Source of the DNA: Pseudomonas sp. CFBP13508 | GTDB lineage: Bacteria > Pseudomonadota > Gammaproteobacteria > Pseudomonadales > Pseudomonadaceae | Assembly (NCBI RefSeq): GCF_005233515.1 | Contig: NZ_QFZZ01000005.1 | Span: 248,001 to 312,000, forward strand | DNA length: 64,000 nucleotides | Direction: 5' to 3' | Part shown: positions 33,025-41,512 of the stretch, piece by piece | Numbering within the stretch: the stretch's first letter is position 1 | How the letters are laid out: every line of letters starts with the position of its first letter | The notes under the pieces: model-generated | What the model was told of the DNA's origin: nothing | Databases searched by the model: none | The model's input: the letters and a program-made list of their open reading frames with translations, nothing else | Translations under genes and position numbers: made by a program

Positions 33025-33930
33025 ATGGCTGGCAAAAAGAACACCGATAAAGAAAGCAGCTCGTGGGTCGGGAAGGTCGAGTCCTACTCCCGCAAAATCT
33101 GGCTGGCTGGTTTAGGCGTGTACTCGAAGATCGACACTGACGGCAGCAAACTCTTCGATGCATTGGTCAAAGACGGCGAGAAAGCCGAGAAGCTCACCAA
33201 GACTGCGGTCGGCAAGAAAGTCGAGGACTCGACCTCTTCGGCCAAGTCGCGCATCAGCGGCGTGAAAGACCGTGCCATGGGCAAGTGGGACGAGCTGGAA
33301 GGCGCGTTCGACAAGCGCCTGAACAGCGCGATTTCGCGCCTGGGTGTGCCGAGCCGCAATGAGGTGAAGGCGCTCAACGCCAAGGTCGACACGCTGACCA
33401 AGCAGATCGAAAAACTCACCGGTCTGAAAGCTCAGCCTGTGGCGGCAAAAACCGCTGCGGCGAAACCTGCCACTAAAACTGCAGCGGCCAAACCTGCGGC
33501 GAAAACCGCAGCCAAGCCACTGACCAAAGCAGCGGCGAAACCTGCTGCAAAAGCTGCGGCCAAAACGGCAGCCGCCAAGCCTGCGGCCAAAGCGGCAGCC
33601 AAACCGGTTGCCGCCAAGGCCGCTGCGAAACCGGCAACCAAAGCAGCAGCAAAACCTGCGACTAAAGCTGCAGCGAAACCAGCGGCCAAACCAGCAGCGA
33701 AGACCGCTGCTGCCAAACCCGCTGCGAAGCCTGCGGCCAAACCGGCTGCGGCGAAAAAGCCTGCAGTGAAAAAACTGGCTGCGCCGAAAGCCGCTGCGCC
33801 GAAACCGGCCGCCGCACCATCGACTGCTCCAACAGCTCCGGCCAACGCGGCAAACTCCGCTGCGGCACCCACGGCAGCAGCTACTCCGACTGCGGCATCG
33901 ACACCGTCGACGCCATCCAGTCAGTCCTGA
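33025..33930 (+). CDS. phaF: Phasin and nucleoid-binding protein PhaF
   Basis: A 301-residue granule protein. Residues 1-135 are a phasin domain paralogous to PhaI (SYSRKIWLAGLGVYSKI, RLGVPSRNEVKALNAKVDTLTKQIE). Residues about 136-260 are a histone H1-like tail of AAKPA-type repeats, and the last 40 residues are Ala/Pro/Ser/Thr-rich and lack lysine. In P. putida the tail binds DNA without sequence preference and helps share granules between daughter cells. AAGGAG precedes the ATG. A strong terminator follows. The repeated DNA is prone to length change between strains. Confidence 0.97.
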   Translation: MAGKKNTDKESSSWVGKVESYSRKIWLAGLGVYSKIDTDGSKLFDALVKDGEKAEKLTKTAVGKKVEDSTSSAKSRISGVKDRAMGKWDELEGAFDKRLNSAISRLGVPSRNEVKALNAKVDTLTKQIEKLTGLKAQPVAAKTAAAKPATKTAAAKPAAKTAAKPLTKAAAKPAAKAAAKTAAAKPAAKAAAKPVAAKAAAKPATKAAAKPATKAAAKPAAKPAAKTAAAKPAAKPAAKPAAAKKPAVKKLAAPKAAAPKPAAAPSTAPTAPANAANSAAAPTAAATPTAASTPSTPSSQS

Positions 33931-33944
33931 TTGCAGGGCAAATC

Positions 33945-33977
33945 AAAAACGCCCGGCCTGTGAAGGTCGGGCGTTTT
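33945..33977 (+). terminator. Rho-independent terminator of phaIF
   Basis: Stem CGCCCGGCC / GGTCGGGCG with a six-base loop is followed by a T run, with an A run on the left. It begins 15 bp after the phaF stop. Confidence 0.92.
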
Positions 33978-34310
33978 TGTTTGTGCATTCCAAGCGGCCC
34001 CTCACCCCAGCCCTCTCCCCAAGGAGAGGGAGCCGACCGCGTTGTCTCCAGACATCCACCGACCTGAAAAAAACAGTCGATTATGGATTCAAGGAAGCTC
34101 GCTCAGGTCGGCGTAGCTCTCGAACATCCCCCAGTCAGTCCCCTCTCCCTCCGGGAGAGGGCTAGGGTGAGGGGCTTTTCGAGTCAGCCGTAATCTTCGG
34201 ATAGTCGATTATGGATTCAACGAAGCTCGCTCAGGTCGGCGTAGCTCTCGAACATCCCCCAATCAGTCCCCTCTCCCTCCGGGAGAGGGTTAGGGTGAGG
34301 GCTTTTCGGG
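33978..34310. other. Convergent phaF-phaD gap filled by palindromic and tandem repeats
   Basis: This gap contains no gene. It holds a CCCTCACCC-type palindromic element (33998-34175) and a second, partial copy produced by a 128-bp tandem duplication that reaches the end of phaD. Short open frames here read through the repeats and are not genes. Confidence 0.85.
33998..34175. repeat. Palindromic element with CCCTCACCC...CCCTCTCCC ends
   Basis: About 178 bp bounded by inverted ends of the same family as at 14850 and 50039. The interior contains TCGATTATGGATTCAA and CAGGTCGGCGTAGCTC, which recur in reverse orientation in the 50039 copy. Confidence 0.88.
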
Positions 34311-34325
34311 TCAGTCGTGATCCTC
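34075..34325. repeat. 128-bp tandem duplication reaching into phaD
   Basis: The segment starting AGTCGATTATGGATTCAA at 34075 recurs at 34203 with few changes, through the right arm of the palindromic element and on to GTCAG(C/T)CGT(A/G)ATC. In the second copy that last stretch encodes the final residues and stop of phaD, so the duplicated unit appears to include the phaD 3' end. Confidence 0.85.
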
Positions 34326-34931
34326 AAGGTATTGCAGCGCCATTCGCTCTGTCGCCACCTTCATCGGCGGCAACAAATGCGGCGCCACCAGCATCATGAT
34401 CTGATAAACCACCAACCTGACCTCACCCTCACGATCCAGAATCCGCTGGTAATCCAGCGAGAACAGCAGCGTCATGGTCACCTGCTCGACCAGTTGCCCC
34501 AAGGCCTGGGTATCGCTGACCAGTTGCCCCGAAGCCTTCAGACGCGCCAACAGAGAGGCCAGAGTTCTCTTCAATGCATTGAGCAGATTGCGAATTCCCT
34601 TGGCCAGTTTCGGCAAACGGCCGGCGAGGTTCGACAGGTCCTGGAACAGGAACCGGTACTGCGCCAGTCGCTCGACGATCAAATGCAGAAACAGCCAGTA
34701 ATCTTCCGGTGCGAGCTCCACCTCCGGTGGCGGGTCGAGCAGGGGGGCGAGTTCGTGCTGGAAGCGTTCGAACAGGCCGAGAATCAGCGGTTCCTTACCG
34801 TGGAAGTGGTAGTAAAGATTGCCCGGGCTGATCCCCATTTCGTTGGCCACCTCCATGGTGGAAACGTTCGGCTCACCCTTTTCGTTGAACAGTTGCAGTG
34901 CACATTCGAGAATCCGGTCGCGGGTTTTCAT
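34311..34931 (-). CDS. phaD: TetR-family regulator PhaD
   Basis: A 206-residue TetR-type regulator of the polyhydroxyalkanoate cluster. The helix-turn-helix lies at about residues 20-45 (NVSTMEVANEMGISPGNLYYHF). In P. putida PhaD activates the phaC1 and phaI promoters in response to a fatty-acid-derived acyl-CoA. It is the last gene of phaC1ZC2D, 30 bp behind phaC2. Its stop codon lies at the edge of a tandemly duplicated repeat, which makes the final residues worth comparing with relatives. Confidence 0.96.
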   Translation of the reverse strand: MKTRDRILECALQLFNEKGEPNVSTMEVANEMGISPGNLYYHFHGKEPLILGLFERFQHELAPLLDPPPEVELAPEDYWLFLHLIVERLAQYRFLFQDLSNLAGRLPKLAKGIRNLLNALKRTLASLLARLKASGQLVSDTQALGQLVEQVTMTLLFSLDYQRILDREGEVRLVVYQIMMLVAPHLLPPMKVATERMALQYLEDHD

Positions 34932-34961
34932 CCAGTCTTCTTAGAAAATTTCGGTTGAGCG

Positions 34962-36644
34962 TCAGCGCACATGCACATAGGTGCCGGGTGCCGCTTCCAT
35001 CGGTGGATAGTTCGGATTGCCGAGGGTGGTGCGAGTCTCATTCAGGGCGCCGGAGCGCTGCGCGACCCATTCCAGCCACTGCGGCCACCAGCTGCCGTCG
35101 ACGTGTTTGGCATCGTAGTACCAGGCACGCGGGTCGCTGCTCAGTTTGGCGTTCTCGACGTAGGCAGCTTTCGGGTTGCTCGGCGGGTTGAGGATGCTCT
35201 GCACGTGGCCGCTGTTGGACAGCACGAAACGTCGCTCGCCACCGAGCAGCAGGGTCGAGCGATACACCGCGTCCCATGGCGTGATGTGGTCGTTCATGCC
35301 GGCGACGCTGAAGCTGTCGACATTGACCTTCTGTAGGTCGATCGGCGTACCGCACACCTCGAGACCGCCAGCGTGGATCAGCGGGTTGTGCTTGAAGAAG
35401 TCCAGCAGATCGCCGTGCAGCGCCGCCGGCAGGCGCGTGTTGTCATTGTTCCAGTAGAGAATGTCGAAGGCTGGCGGCTCCTTGCCCAGCAGGTAGTTGT
35501 TGACGAAATAGCTCCAGATCAAATCGTTGGGGCGCATCCAGGCGAAGACCTTGGCCATGTCGCGACCGTCGAGCACGCCTCGCTGGTACGAGCGACGTTT
35601 GGCCGCTTCCAGTGTTTGCTCGTCGGCGAACAGCGTGGCCGGGGTCTCGATCTGGCTGTCGAGCAGACTGACCAGATACGTCGCGCTGGCGACCCGGCGT
35701 AGTTGCCGTTTGGCCTGCAAATGCCCTTGCAGGGCGGCGATGGTCAGGCCGCCAGCGCAGGCGCCCATGAGGTTGACTTCGCGGGCGCCGGTAATCGCCC
35801 GGCAGATGTTCATCGCTTCTTCGACCGCTTCGACGTAACTCGACAGGCCCCACTCGCGATGGCGCACATCAGGATTGCGCCAACTGATCATGAAGGTCTG
35901 CAGGCTGTTTTTCAGGGCGTACTGGACGAAGCTGTTCTGCGGGCTTAGGTCGAAGATGTAGTACTTGTTGATTTGCGGCGGCACCACCAGCAGCGGCTTG
36001 GCGTACTGCTTTTCGCTCATCGATTTGTACTGGATCAGCTCGAACATTTCATTGCGAAAGACCACCGATCCGCTGGTGGTCGCCACGGTTTTGCCGACCT
36101 CGAACGCCTGCCTGGTCACTTGCCGGGGCAGGCCGTCGTTGTGCAGCAGATCATCAAACAAATGGCTCAGGCCACGCACCAGACTCTGCCCGCCGGAATT
36201 GAACAGCTCCTTGACCGCCAGCGGATTGAGCAGGGTGTTGGAGGGCGCCACGGCGTCATTGAGCAGGGTGAAAGCGAAGTGCGCACGGGCACGATCTTCA
36301 GGGCTCATGTCGCCTTCATCGATCCAGCTCTTGACCTGTTTCTGCCAGGCCAGATACGCCTGCAGGCTGCGCCGGTAGAACGGGTTGAGGCTCCACGCCG
36401 GATCGGCGAAGCGGCTGTCTTGCGGATTGGTCGGGTGCAGGGTTTCGCCGAGCAGCACGCGGCCCAAATGTCCGCCAAGCTTCAGCGCATGCTTTGCGCT
36501 GTGCAACGGATTGCGCAAGCCGTGGGCGGCGACGCTGCGCAGGGTCGACAGCAGATCCCTGCCGCGCAGACCGGCGATCGCACTCTGGGCGTTGATAAAC
36601 ACGGCGGGGCTGGGCACCACGCCCGTCGCTGGTTTTTCGCGCAT
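34962..36644 (-). CDS. phaC2: Class II polyhydroxyalkanoate synthase PhaC2
   Basis: A 560-residue polymerase that joins medium-chain 3-hydroxyacyl-CoA units into polyester. The lipase-like box has cysteine as nucleophile (LMGACAGGLTIAAL, Cys near residue 296). The catalytic Asp lies in the SVAGMNDHITPWDAVY region and the His in SNSGHVQSILNPP. It is about half identical by eye to PhaC1 across the window, as usual for the two class II synthases. GGAG precedes the ATG at 36644. A GC-rich hairpin lies in the gap to phaZ upstream. Confidence 0.98.
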   Translation of the reverse strand: MREKPATGVVPSPAVFINAQSAIAGLRGRDLLSTLRSVAAHGLRNPLHSAKHALKLGGHLGRVLLGETLHPTNPQDSRFADPAWSLNPFYRRSLQAYLAWQKQVKSWIDEGDMSPEDRARAHFAFTLLNDAVAPSNTLLNPLAVKELFNSGGQSLVRGLSHLFDDLLHNDGLPRQVTRQAFEVGKTVATTSGSVVFRNEMFELIQYKSMSEKQYAKPLLVVPPQINKYYIFDLSPQNSFVQYALKNSLQTFMISWRNPDVRHREWGLSSYVEAVEEAMNICRAITGAREVNLMGACAGGLTIAALQGHLQAKRQLRRVASATYLVSLLDSQIETPATLFADEQTLEAAKRRSYQRGVLDGRDMAKVFAWMRPNDLIWSYFVNNYLLGKEPPAFDILYWNNDNTRLPAALHGDLLDFFKHNPLIHAGGLEVCGTPIDLQKVNVDSFSVAGMNDHITPWDAVYRSTLLLGGERRFVLSNSGHVQSILNPPSNPKAAYVENAKLSSDPRAWYYDAKHVDGSWWPQWLEWVAQRSGALNETRTTLGNPNYPPMEAAPGTYVHVR

Positions 36645-36725
36645 GACTCAACACTCCTTCGTCTTCAGGGCAAAAACACACTCACCGAACCAGAACACCA
36701 TAGACGCTGTTACCGGTTGCTGCCT

Positions 36726-36744
36726 GCGCGGCGTCCTGCCGCGC
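36726..36744 (-). other. GC-rich inverted repeat between phaZ and phaC2
   Basis: GCGCGGC and GCCGCGC separated by five bases form a 7-bp stem in the phaZ-phaC2 spacer. There is no T run after it on the minus strand, so it is a possible mRNA-stabilising or pausing hairpin rather than a clear terminator. Confidence 0.45.
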
Positions 36745-36784
36745 GCTTGATTTGGAAAGTGCTGCATAAAGCAGGCCGCCGCGA

Positions 36785-37639
36785 TCAGCCGCCGAGCGGG
36801 GTCGGATGCGGGTGCATGACTGCGCGCAGACGCTCCTCTTCGAGAAACTTCATGATGATCGGCGCCACCGCTTCGGCGCGGGTAATCAGGAACAGATGGC
36901 CGTCATCGATGATGTGCAACTGCGCATTGGGAATGCGCCAGGCGAGCATGCGCATGTTGATCAGCGGAATCAGTGGGTCGTCATCGCCGGCCAGCACCAG
37001 CGTCGGCTGATGGATCTTGTGCAGCCAGTGGATGCTGGTCCAGCCGAGGCCGGCGAACAGTTGCCAGTAGTAACCGAGCTTGCCCGCCGAGCGCACTTTC
37101 GCCGCATGGCTGGCAGCCAGCGTCGGGTCGCGGCGGAACGAGCCGCCGTAGATCATCGGCGCGATGCGGATCACATGGGATGGCTGAATGTAGCGGCGCG
37201 GACTGGCCATCATCCACAGCACTTTCGGTTTGCCGGGGACCATCACCGCACCGGCCGCAGTGGCCGCCAGTACCAGTTTCTTGCAGCGCTCGGGATAGTC
37301 GTAGGCAAACTGCTGCGCCAGAGCTCCGCCCCACGACACGCCGATCACATTGACCTTGCCGTAGTCGAGATAGTCGAGCATCCGCGCCGTCAGTTTGGCC
37401 AGGCCGGGGAAGCGATACGGTCGGTTCGGCGTCGACGAGCCGCCGACCCCGGGCACGTCGAAGGCGATCACTTCCAGATCCGGGTCGAGCGCTGCGACAA
37501 ACGGAAACACCAGCTCCAGGTTGGCACCGATGCCGTTGAAGATCAGCAGAGGCGTCAAATGAGGCTTGCCGGGACGCACCGCCGTGCGGAGGGTCTGGCC
37601 ATCCAGATCGACGGTGCGGAATATGAACGGTTGCGGCAT
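36785..37639 (-). CDS. phaZ: Intracellular polyhydroxyalkanoate depolymerase PhaZ
   Basis: A 284-residue alpha/beta hydrolase bound to the storage granules that releases 3-hydroxyacids. The lipase box NVIGVSWGGALAQQFAY puts the nucleophilic Ser near residue 102; the acid and base lie in LAGDDDPLIPL and DDGHLFLITRAE. PLLIFNGIGANLELVFPFV near residue 30 is the oxyanion region. Length equals known pseudomonad PhaZ (about 283). It lies between the two synthase genes, so synthesis and breakdown are transcribed together. Confidence 0.97.
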   Translation of the reverse strand: MPQPFIFRTVDLDGQTLRTAVRPGKPHLTPLLIFNGIGANLELVFPFVAALDPDLEVIAFDVPGVGGSSTPNRPYRFPGLAKLTARMLDYLDYGKVNVIGVSWGGALAQQFAYDYPERCKKLVLAATAAGAVMVPGKPKVLWMMASPRRYIQPSHVIRIAPMIYGGSFRRDPTLAASHAAKVRSAGKLGYYWQLFAGLGWTSIHWLHKIHQPTLVLAGDDDPLIPLINMRMLAWRIPNAQLHIIDDGHLFLITRAEAVAPIIMKFLEEERLRAVMHPHPTPLGG

Positions 37640-37659
37640 GGGTCAAACCCTTCGGGTCA

Positions 37660-37738
37660 GTTGGGAGCAGCTGCAAGCCGCAAGCTTCAAGCAGAACCCG
37701 CTCAGCTTGTCGCTCGCAGCTTGAAACTTGCCGCTATC
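37660..37738. repeat. Imperfect palindrome of the GCTGCAAGCTTCAAG family
   Basis: Pieces of GCTGCAAGCCGCAAGCTTCA and its complement GCTTGAAACTTGCCGC surround a short spacer in the phaC1-phaZ gap. A hairpin here could reduce read-through from phaC1 into phaZ; a terminator-like structure at this place is known in other pseudomonads. Confidence 0.7.
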
Positions 37739-39413
37739 TCTCATGTACGTAAGTGCCTGGCGAAGCCTCGCCTGCCGGGTAGGCTTTGTTGCCCAGTTTC
37801 GCCGGGGCCTTTTTCAGGTTGCCCGAGCGTTCGGCCAGCCATGCCTGCCAGTACAGCCACCAGGAATCGGTGTGCTTGGTCGAGTTTTCCTGCCAGTCAT
37901 CGGCAGTCGCCGCCATCTCTTCGCTGGTCATGTAGCGCGATTTCGGATTGCCCGGCGGGTTGAGGATGCTCTGAATATGGCCGCTGCTCGACAGCACGAA
38001 TTCGACTTTGCCGCCGAACAGTTGCGCCGACTTGTAGCAGGACTTCCATGGCGTGATGTGATCGTTGGTGCCGGCCAGGGAAAAGATGTCGGCGGTGACC
38101 TGCTTGAGGTCGATCGGCGTGCCGCACACTTCCAGTGCATTGGGGCGGATCAGTGGATTGTTTTTGAACATCTCGATCAGGTCGCCGTGGAACGCGGCGG
38201 GCAGGCGAGTGGTGTCGTTGTTCCAGAACAGGATGTCGAACACCGGCGGCTCGTTGCCGAGCAAGTAGTTGTTGACCCAGTAGTTCCAGATCAGATCGTT
38301 GGGGCGCATCCAGGCGAAGACCTTGGCCATGTCTTTGCCTTCGAGCACGCCGGCCTGGTAGGAGTGGCGCTTGGCGGTCTCCAGGGTCTGCTCGTCGACG
38401 AACAGGGCGACGTCGCTGTCCAGGGTGGTGTCGAGCACGCTGACCAGCAGGGTGAGGGCGTTGACCTTGTTCTCGCCGAGCGCGGCGTAGTGGCCGAGCA
38501 GGGCGGTGCAGGTGATGCCGCCGGAACAGGCGCCGAGCATGTTCACATCTTTGCTGCCGGTTATAGCGGTGACTACGTCGACGGCTTCCTTCAGCGCCTC
38601 GATGTAGGTCGACAGACCCCATTCGCGCTGGGCCTTGGTCGGGTTGCGCCAGCTGATGATGAAGGTTGGCACATTGTTGCGCAGGCAGAAGCGCGCCAGG
38701 CTTTTGTCCGGGCTCAAGTCGAAGACGTAGAACTTGTTGATCTGCGGCGGCACTACCAGCAGCGGGCGCTCGTGGACCTGCTCGGTGATCGGCCGGTACT
38801 GGATCAGCTCCAGCACATCATTGCGAAACACCACCGCGCCTTCGGTGACGCCCAGGCTCTTGCCAACCTCGAACGCGCCCATGTTGACCTGGCTCGGCAT
38901 GCCGCCGTTGTGCACAAGATCCTTGGCCAGATGCGAGAGGCCATCGAGCAGGCTTTTGCCGCCGGTTTCGAAAAAGCGTTTGACCGCCGCCGGGTTGGCC
39001 GCCGTGTTGGTCGGCGCCATGGCTTCGGTCATCAAGTTGATGACGAAATGGCCGCGAGCGATGTCCTTGGGGGACAGGCTGCTGTCATCAATCCAGGCAT
39101 GCAATTCCTTGCGCCAGGCCAGGTAGGTTTGCAGATAGCGTTTGTACAGAGGGTTCTGGCTCCACGCCGGGTCGGCAAAACGGCGATCATCACCGGCCGG
39201 TTGCAGCGCGGATTTCCCCAGCAGCACGTTCTTCAGCTCAAGGCCGAAATGGGTCACGTGCCTGACGCTGTGAATCGGTTGTCTGATGGCCTGTTTCAGC
39301 ACCATCCGAGCAGAGGCCAGCAGATCCTTTCCGCGCAGCCCGACGACGGGGTTAAGCCCCAGAGTATTTTCCGAGGCTTGGTACTTCAGGTCATCGTTAT
39401 TCTTGTCACTCAT
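37734..39413 (-). CDS. phaC1: Class II polyhydroxyalkanoate synthase PhaC1
   Basis: A 559-residue medium-chain-length polyester synthase. The nucleophile box reads MLGACSGGITCTALLG (Cys near residue 296); the catalytic Asp and His lie in SLAGTNDHITPWKSCY and SSSGHIQSILNPPGNP. The N-terminal NTLGLNPVVGLRGKDLLASARMVL is typical of PhaC1. It is the first gene of phaC1ZC2D, and a sigma-54-like element lies 125 bp upstream. The class II assignment follows from length and paired synthases. Confidence 0.98.
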   Translation of the reverse strand: MSDKNNDDLKYQASENTLGLNPVVGLRGKDLLASARMVLKQAIRQPIHSVRHVTHFGLELKNVLLGKSALQPAGDDRRFADPAWSQNPLYKRYLQTYLAWRKELHAWIDDSSLSPKDIARGHFVINLMTEAMAPTNTAANPAAVKRFFETGGKSLLDGLSHLAKDLVHNGGMPSQVNMGAFEVGKSLGVTEGAVVFRNDVLELIQYRPITEQVHERPLLVVPPQINKFYVFDLSPDKSLARFCLRNNVPTFIISWRNPTKAQREWGLSTYIEALKEAVDVVTAITGSKDVNMLGACSGGITCTALLGHYAALGENKVNALTLLVSVLDTTLDSDVALFVDEQTLETAKRHSYQAGVLEGKDMAKVFAWMRPNDLIWNYWVNNYLLGNEPPVFDILFWNNDTTRLPAAFHGDLIEMFKNNPLIRPNALEVCGTPIDLKQVTADIFSLAGTNDHITPWKSCYKSAQLFGGKVEFVLSSSGHIQSILNPPGNPKSRYMTSEEMAATADDWQENSTKHTDSWWLYWQAWLAERSGNLKKAPAKLGNKAYPAGEASPGTYVHER

Positions 39414-39537
39414 CTACGACGCTCCATTGTCCTGAGACGAGTACCCGGTTTCACGCTGTCGCTTCCACAGCCAATGCCGGGTACTACTGCTCGGGTGACC
39501 GTTGATTCTGCATAGCTGCTTTACAGTCGTAGAGCAC

Positions 39538-39553
39538 TGCAGGGAACTTGCCA
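39538..39553 (-). promoter_or_regulatory. Possible sigma-54 promoter of phaC1
   Basis: On the minus strand TGGCAAGTTCCCTGCA has GG and GC ten bases apart, with a good -24 (TGGCA) and a weaker -12 (CTGCA) box. A sigma-54 promoter before phaC1 is reported in P. aeruginosa. An A-rich stretch lies about 30 bp further upstream. Confidence 0.5.
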
Positions 39554-39670
39554 GCTCCATTGGTTACCCGAGTTTAATTTTTTTCGCAAGCGGCCGATCC
39601 GGGGCCGTATGCGCGGAGCATTCAAACAGATGAAGTTAGAAAATGCCCTCTAAAGAGCGAGAGCCACGGC

Positions 39671-40042
39671 CTAGAGCATCAGCTTGACGAACGACTCGTT
39701 CGGATCGCGGGATTTCCCGGCAGCGCGCAGCTCCGCAAGATAATCGTCCCAGAGTTCGTTCTGGCGTTTGCCAAGTTCGTAGAGGTATTCCCAAGTGAAC
39801 AGGCCACTGTCGTGACCGTCGTCGAAGGTCAGTTTCAGTGCATAGTTGCCAGCCGGTTCCAGCTTGCTCAGACCCACGTTGAGCTTGCCGAATTGCAGGA
39901 TCGGTTTGCCGTGGCCCTGGACCTCGGCGGAGGGAGAGTGCACGCGCAGAAACTCGGCGGGCAGAGTGTATTCCTCGCCGGACGCATATTTGAGCGTCAG
40001 GGTTTTCGAGGCTTTGTGCAGTTTGATGTCGGTGGGAATCAT
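39671..40042 (-). CDS. DUF971 (GBBH-like) domain protein
   Basis: A 123-residue protein made almost wholly of a DUF971 domain, which resembles the N-terminal domain of gamma-butyrobetaine hydroxylase. The pattern LKYASGEEYTLPAEFLRVHSPSAEVQGHG and the ending FTWEYLYELGKRQNELWDDYL are typical. Iron-sulfur or metal-related roles have been proposed for some relatives, but nothing here shows a function. It lies downstream of hslVU across a repeat, in the same direction, as in other pseudomonads. Confidence 0.9.
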   Translation of the reverse strand: MIPTDIKLHKASKTLTLKYASGEEYTLPAEFLRVHSPSAEVQGHGKPILQFGKLNVGLSKLEPAGNYALKLTFDDGHDSGLFTWEYLYELGKRQNELWDDYLAELRAAGKSRDPNESFVKLML

Positions 40043-40049
40043 GAAAAAC

Positions 40050-40118
40050 AGCCTTTAGCTGCAAGCTACAAGTTGCAAGCTTAACTCAGCTTGCCGCTTG
40101 TAGCTTGTAGCTTGCCGC
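40050..40118. repeat. Imperfect palindrome of the AGCTGCAAGCTACAAG family
   Basis: AGCTGCAAGCTACAAGTTGC and its complement form a hairpin between hslU and the DUF971 gene. It is the third member of this family in the window. Confidence 0.75.
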
Positions 40119-40119
40119 T

Positions 40120-41457
40120 CTACAGAATGTAGCGGGACAGATCTTCGTTCTGCGCCAATTCGCCGAGGTGGCTGTTGACGTAGTCGGCGTCGATCAGAAT
40201 CGCCTTGTCATCGTGGGCGCTGGCCAGGTCGCCGGCGCTGAACGACACCTCTTCGAGCAGACGCTCGAGCAGGGTATGCAGACGACGGGCACCGATGTTC
40301 TCGGTCTTCTCGTTGACCTGCCAGGCGATCTCCGCCAGACGCTTGATGCCCTCGGGCTGGAACTGGATGTTCAGGCCTTCGGTCTTCAGCAGCGCGCAGT
40401 ATTGCTCGGTGAGCGAGGCGTGCGGTTCGCTGAGGATGCGTTCGAAGTCTTCCGGGCTCAGCGCCTTGAGCTCGACGCGGATCGGCAGACGGCCTTGCAG
40501 CTCCGGCACCAGATCGCTTGGCTTGCTCAGGTGGAACGCACCGGAGGCGATGAACAGGATGTGGTCGGTCTTGACCATGCCCAGTTTGGTATTGACGGTG
40601 CAGCCTTCGATCAGCGGCAGCAGGTCGCGCTGTACGCCTTCGCGGGAGACATCGGCGCCGCCGACATTGCCGCGCTTGGCGACCTTGTCGATTTCGTCGA
40701 TGAAGACGATACCGTGCTGCTCGACCGCTTCCAGCGCCTTGGCCTTCAGTTCTTCTTCGTTGACCAGACGCCCGGCTTCTTCATCGCGCACCAGTTTCAG
40801 CGCTTCCTTGACCTTGAGCTTGCGCGACTTCTTCTTGCCCTTGCCCATGTTGGCAAACAGCGATTGCAGCTGGTTGGTCATCTCTTCCATGCCCGGCGGC
40901 GTGGCGATCTCGATGCCGGAGACTTCGGCGACTTCGATTTCGATTTCCTTGTCGTCCAACTGGCCTTCGCGCAGGCGCTTGCGGAACAGCTGACGCGTAT
41001 TGGAATCGGAGCTCGGCGCTTCTTCGTTGCTGAAGCCCATGCGTGCCGGCGGCAGCAGCGCGTCGAGGATGCGATCCTCGGCGGCGTCTTCGGCGCGGTG
41101 GCGTACGCGGGTCATTTCCTGTTCGCGGAGCATCTTGATCGCGGCATCGGCCAGATCACGGATGATCGACTCGACGTCGCGGCCGACGTAGCCGACCTCG
41201 GTGAATTTGGTCGCTTCGACCTTGATGAACGGCGCATTGGCCAGTTTCGCCAGGCGACGGGCGATCTCGGTTTTACCGACACCGGTCGGGCCGATCATCA
41301 GGATGTTCTTCGGGGTCACCTCAACGCGCAGCTCTTCAGGCAGCTGCATGCGGCGCCAGCGGTTGCGCAGGGCAATCGCGACGGCGCGCTTGGCATCGTC
41401 CTGGCCGATGATATGGCGGTTGAGTTCGTGGACGATTTCGCGGGGAGTCATGGACAT
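40120..41457 (-). CDS. hslU: HslU, ATPase subunit of the HslVU protease
   Basis: A 445-residue AAA+ unfoldase that feeds substrates to HslV. Walker A GPTGVGKTEIARRLAK lies near residue 56, Walker B GIVFIDEIDKVAKR near 250, sensor and arginine-finger blocks follow, and the C-terminus EDLSRYIL is the tail that opens the HslV active sites. The variable I-domain lies between about residues 110 and 230. It follows hslV by 55 bp on the same strand, and a heat-shock promoter precedes the pair. Confidence 0.98.
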   Translation of the reverse strand: MSMTPREIVHELNRHIIGQDDAKRAVAIALRNRWRRMQLPEELRVEVTPKNILMIGPTGVGKTEIARRLAKLANAPFIKVEATKFTEVGYVGRDVESIIRDLADAAIKMLREQEMTRVRHRAEDAAEDRILDALLPPARMGFSNEEAPSSDSNTRQLFRKRLREGQLDDKEIEIEVAEVSGIEIATPPGMEEMTNQLQSLFANMGKGKKKSRKLKVKEALKLVRDEEAGRLVNEEELKAKALEAVEQHGIVFIDEIDKVAKRGNVGGADVSREGVQRDLLPLIEGCTVNTKLGMVKTDHILFIASGAFHLSKPSDLVPELQGRLPIRVELKALSPEDFERILSEPHASLTEQYCALLKTEGLNIQFQPEGIKRLAEIAWQVNEKTENIGARRLHTLLERLLEEVSFSAGDLASAHDDKAILIDADYVNSHLGELAQNEDLSRYIL

Positions 41458-41512
41458 AGTAATTGACGGTCCTCAAGCAGAAACAAGCCGTGGCACATGG
41501 GCCGCAACAGGC

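Noticed and set aside
33977..34399. Two ~62-codon open frames between phaF and phaD
   Set aside because: Both read through palindromic and tandemly duplicated repeats and run into phaD antisense; they are by-products of the repeats.
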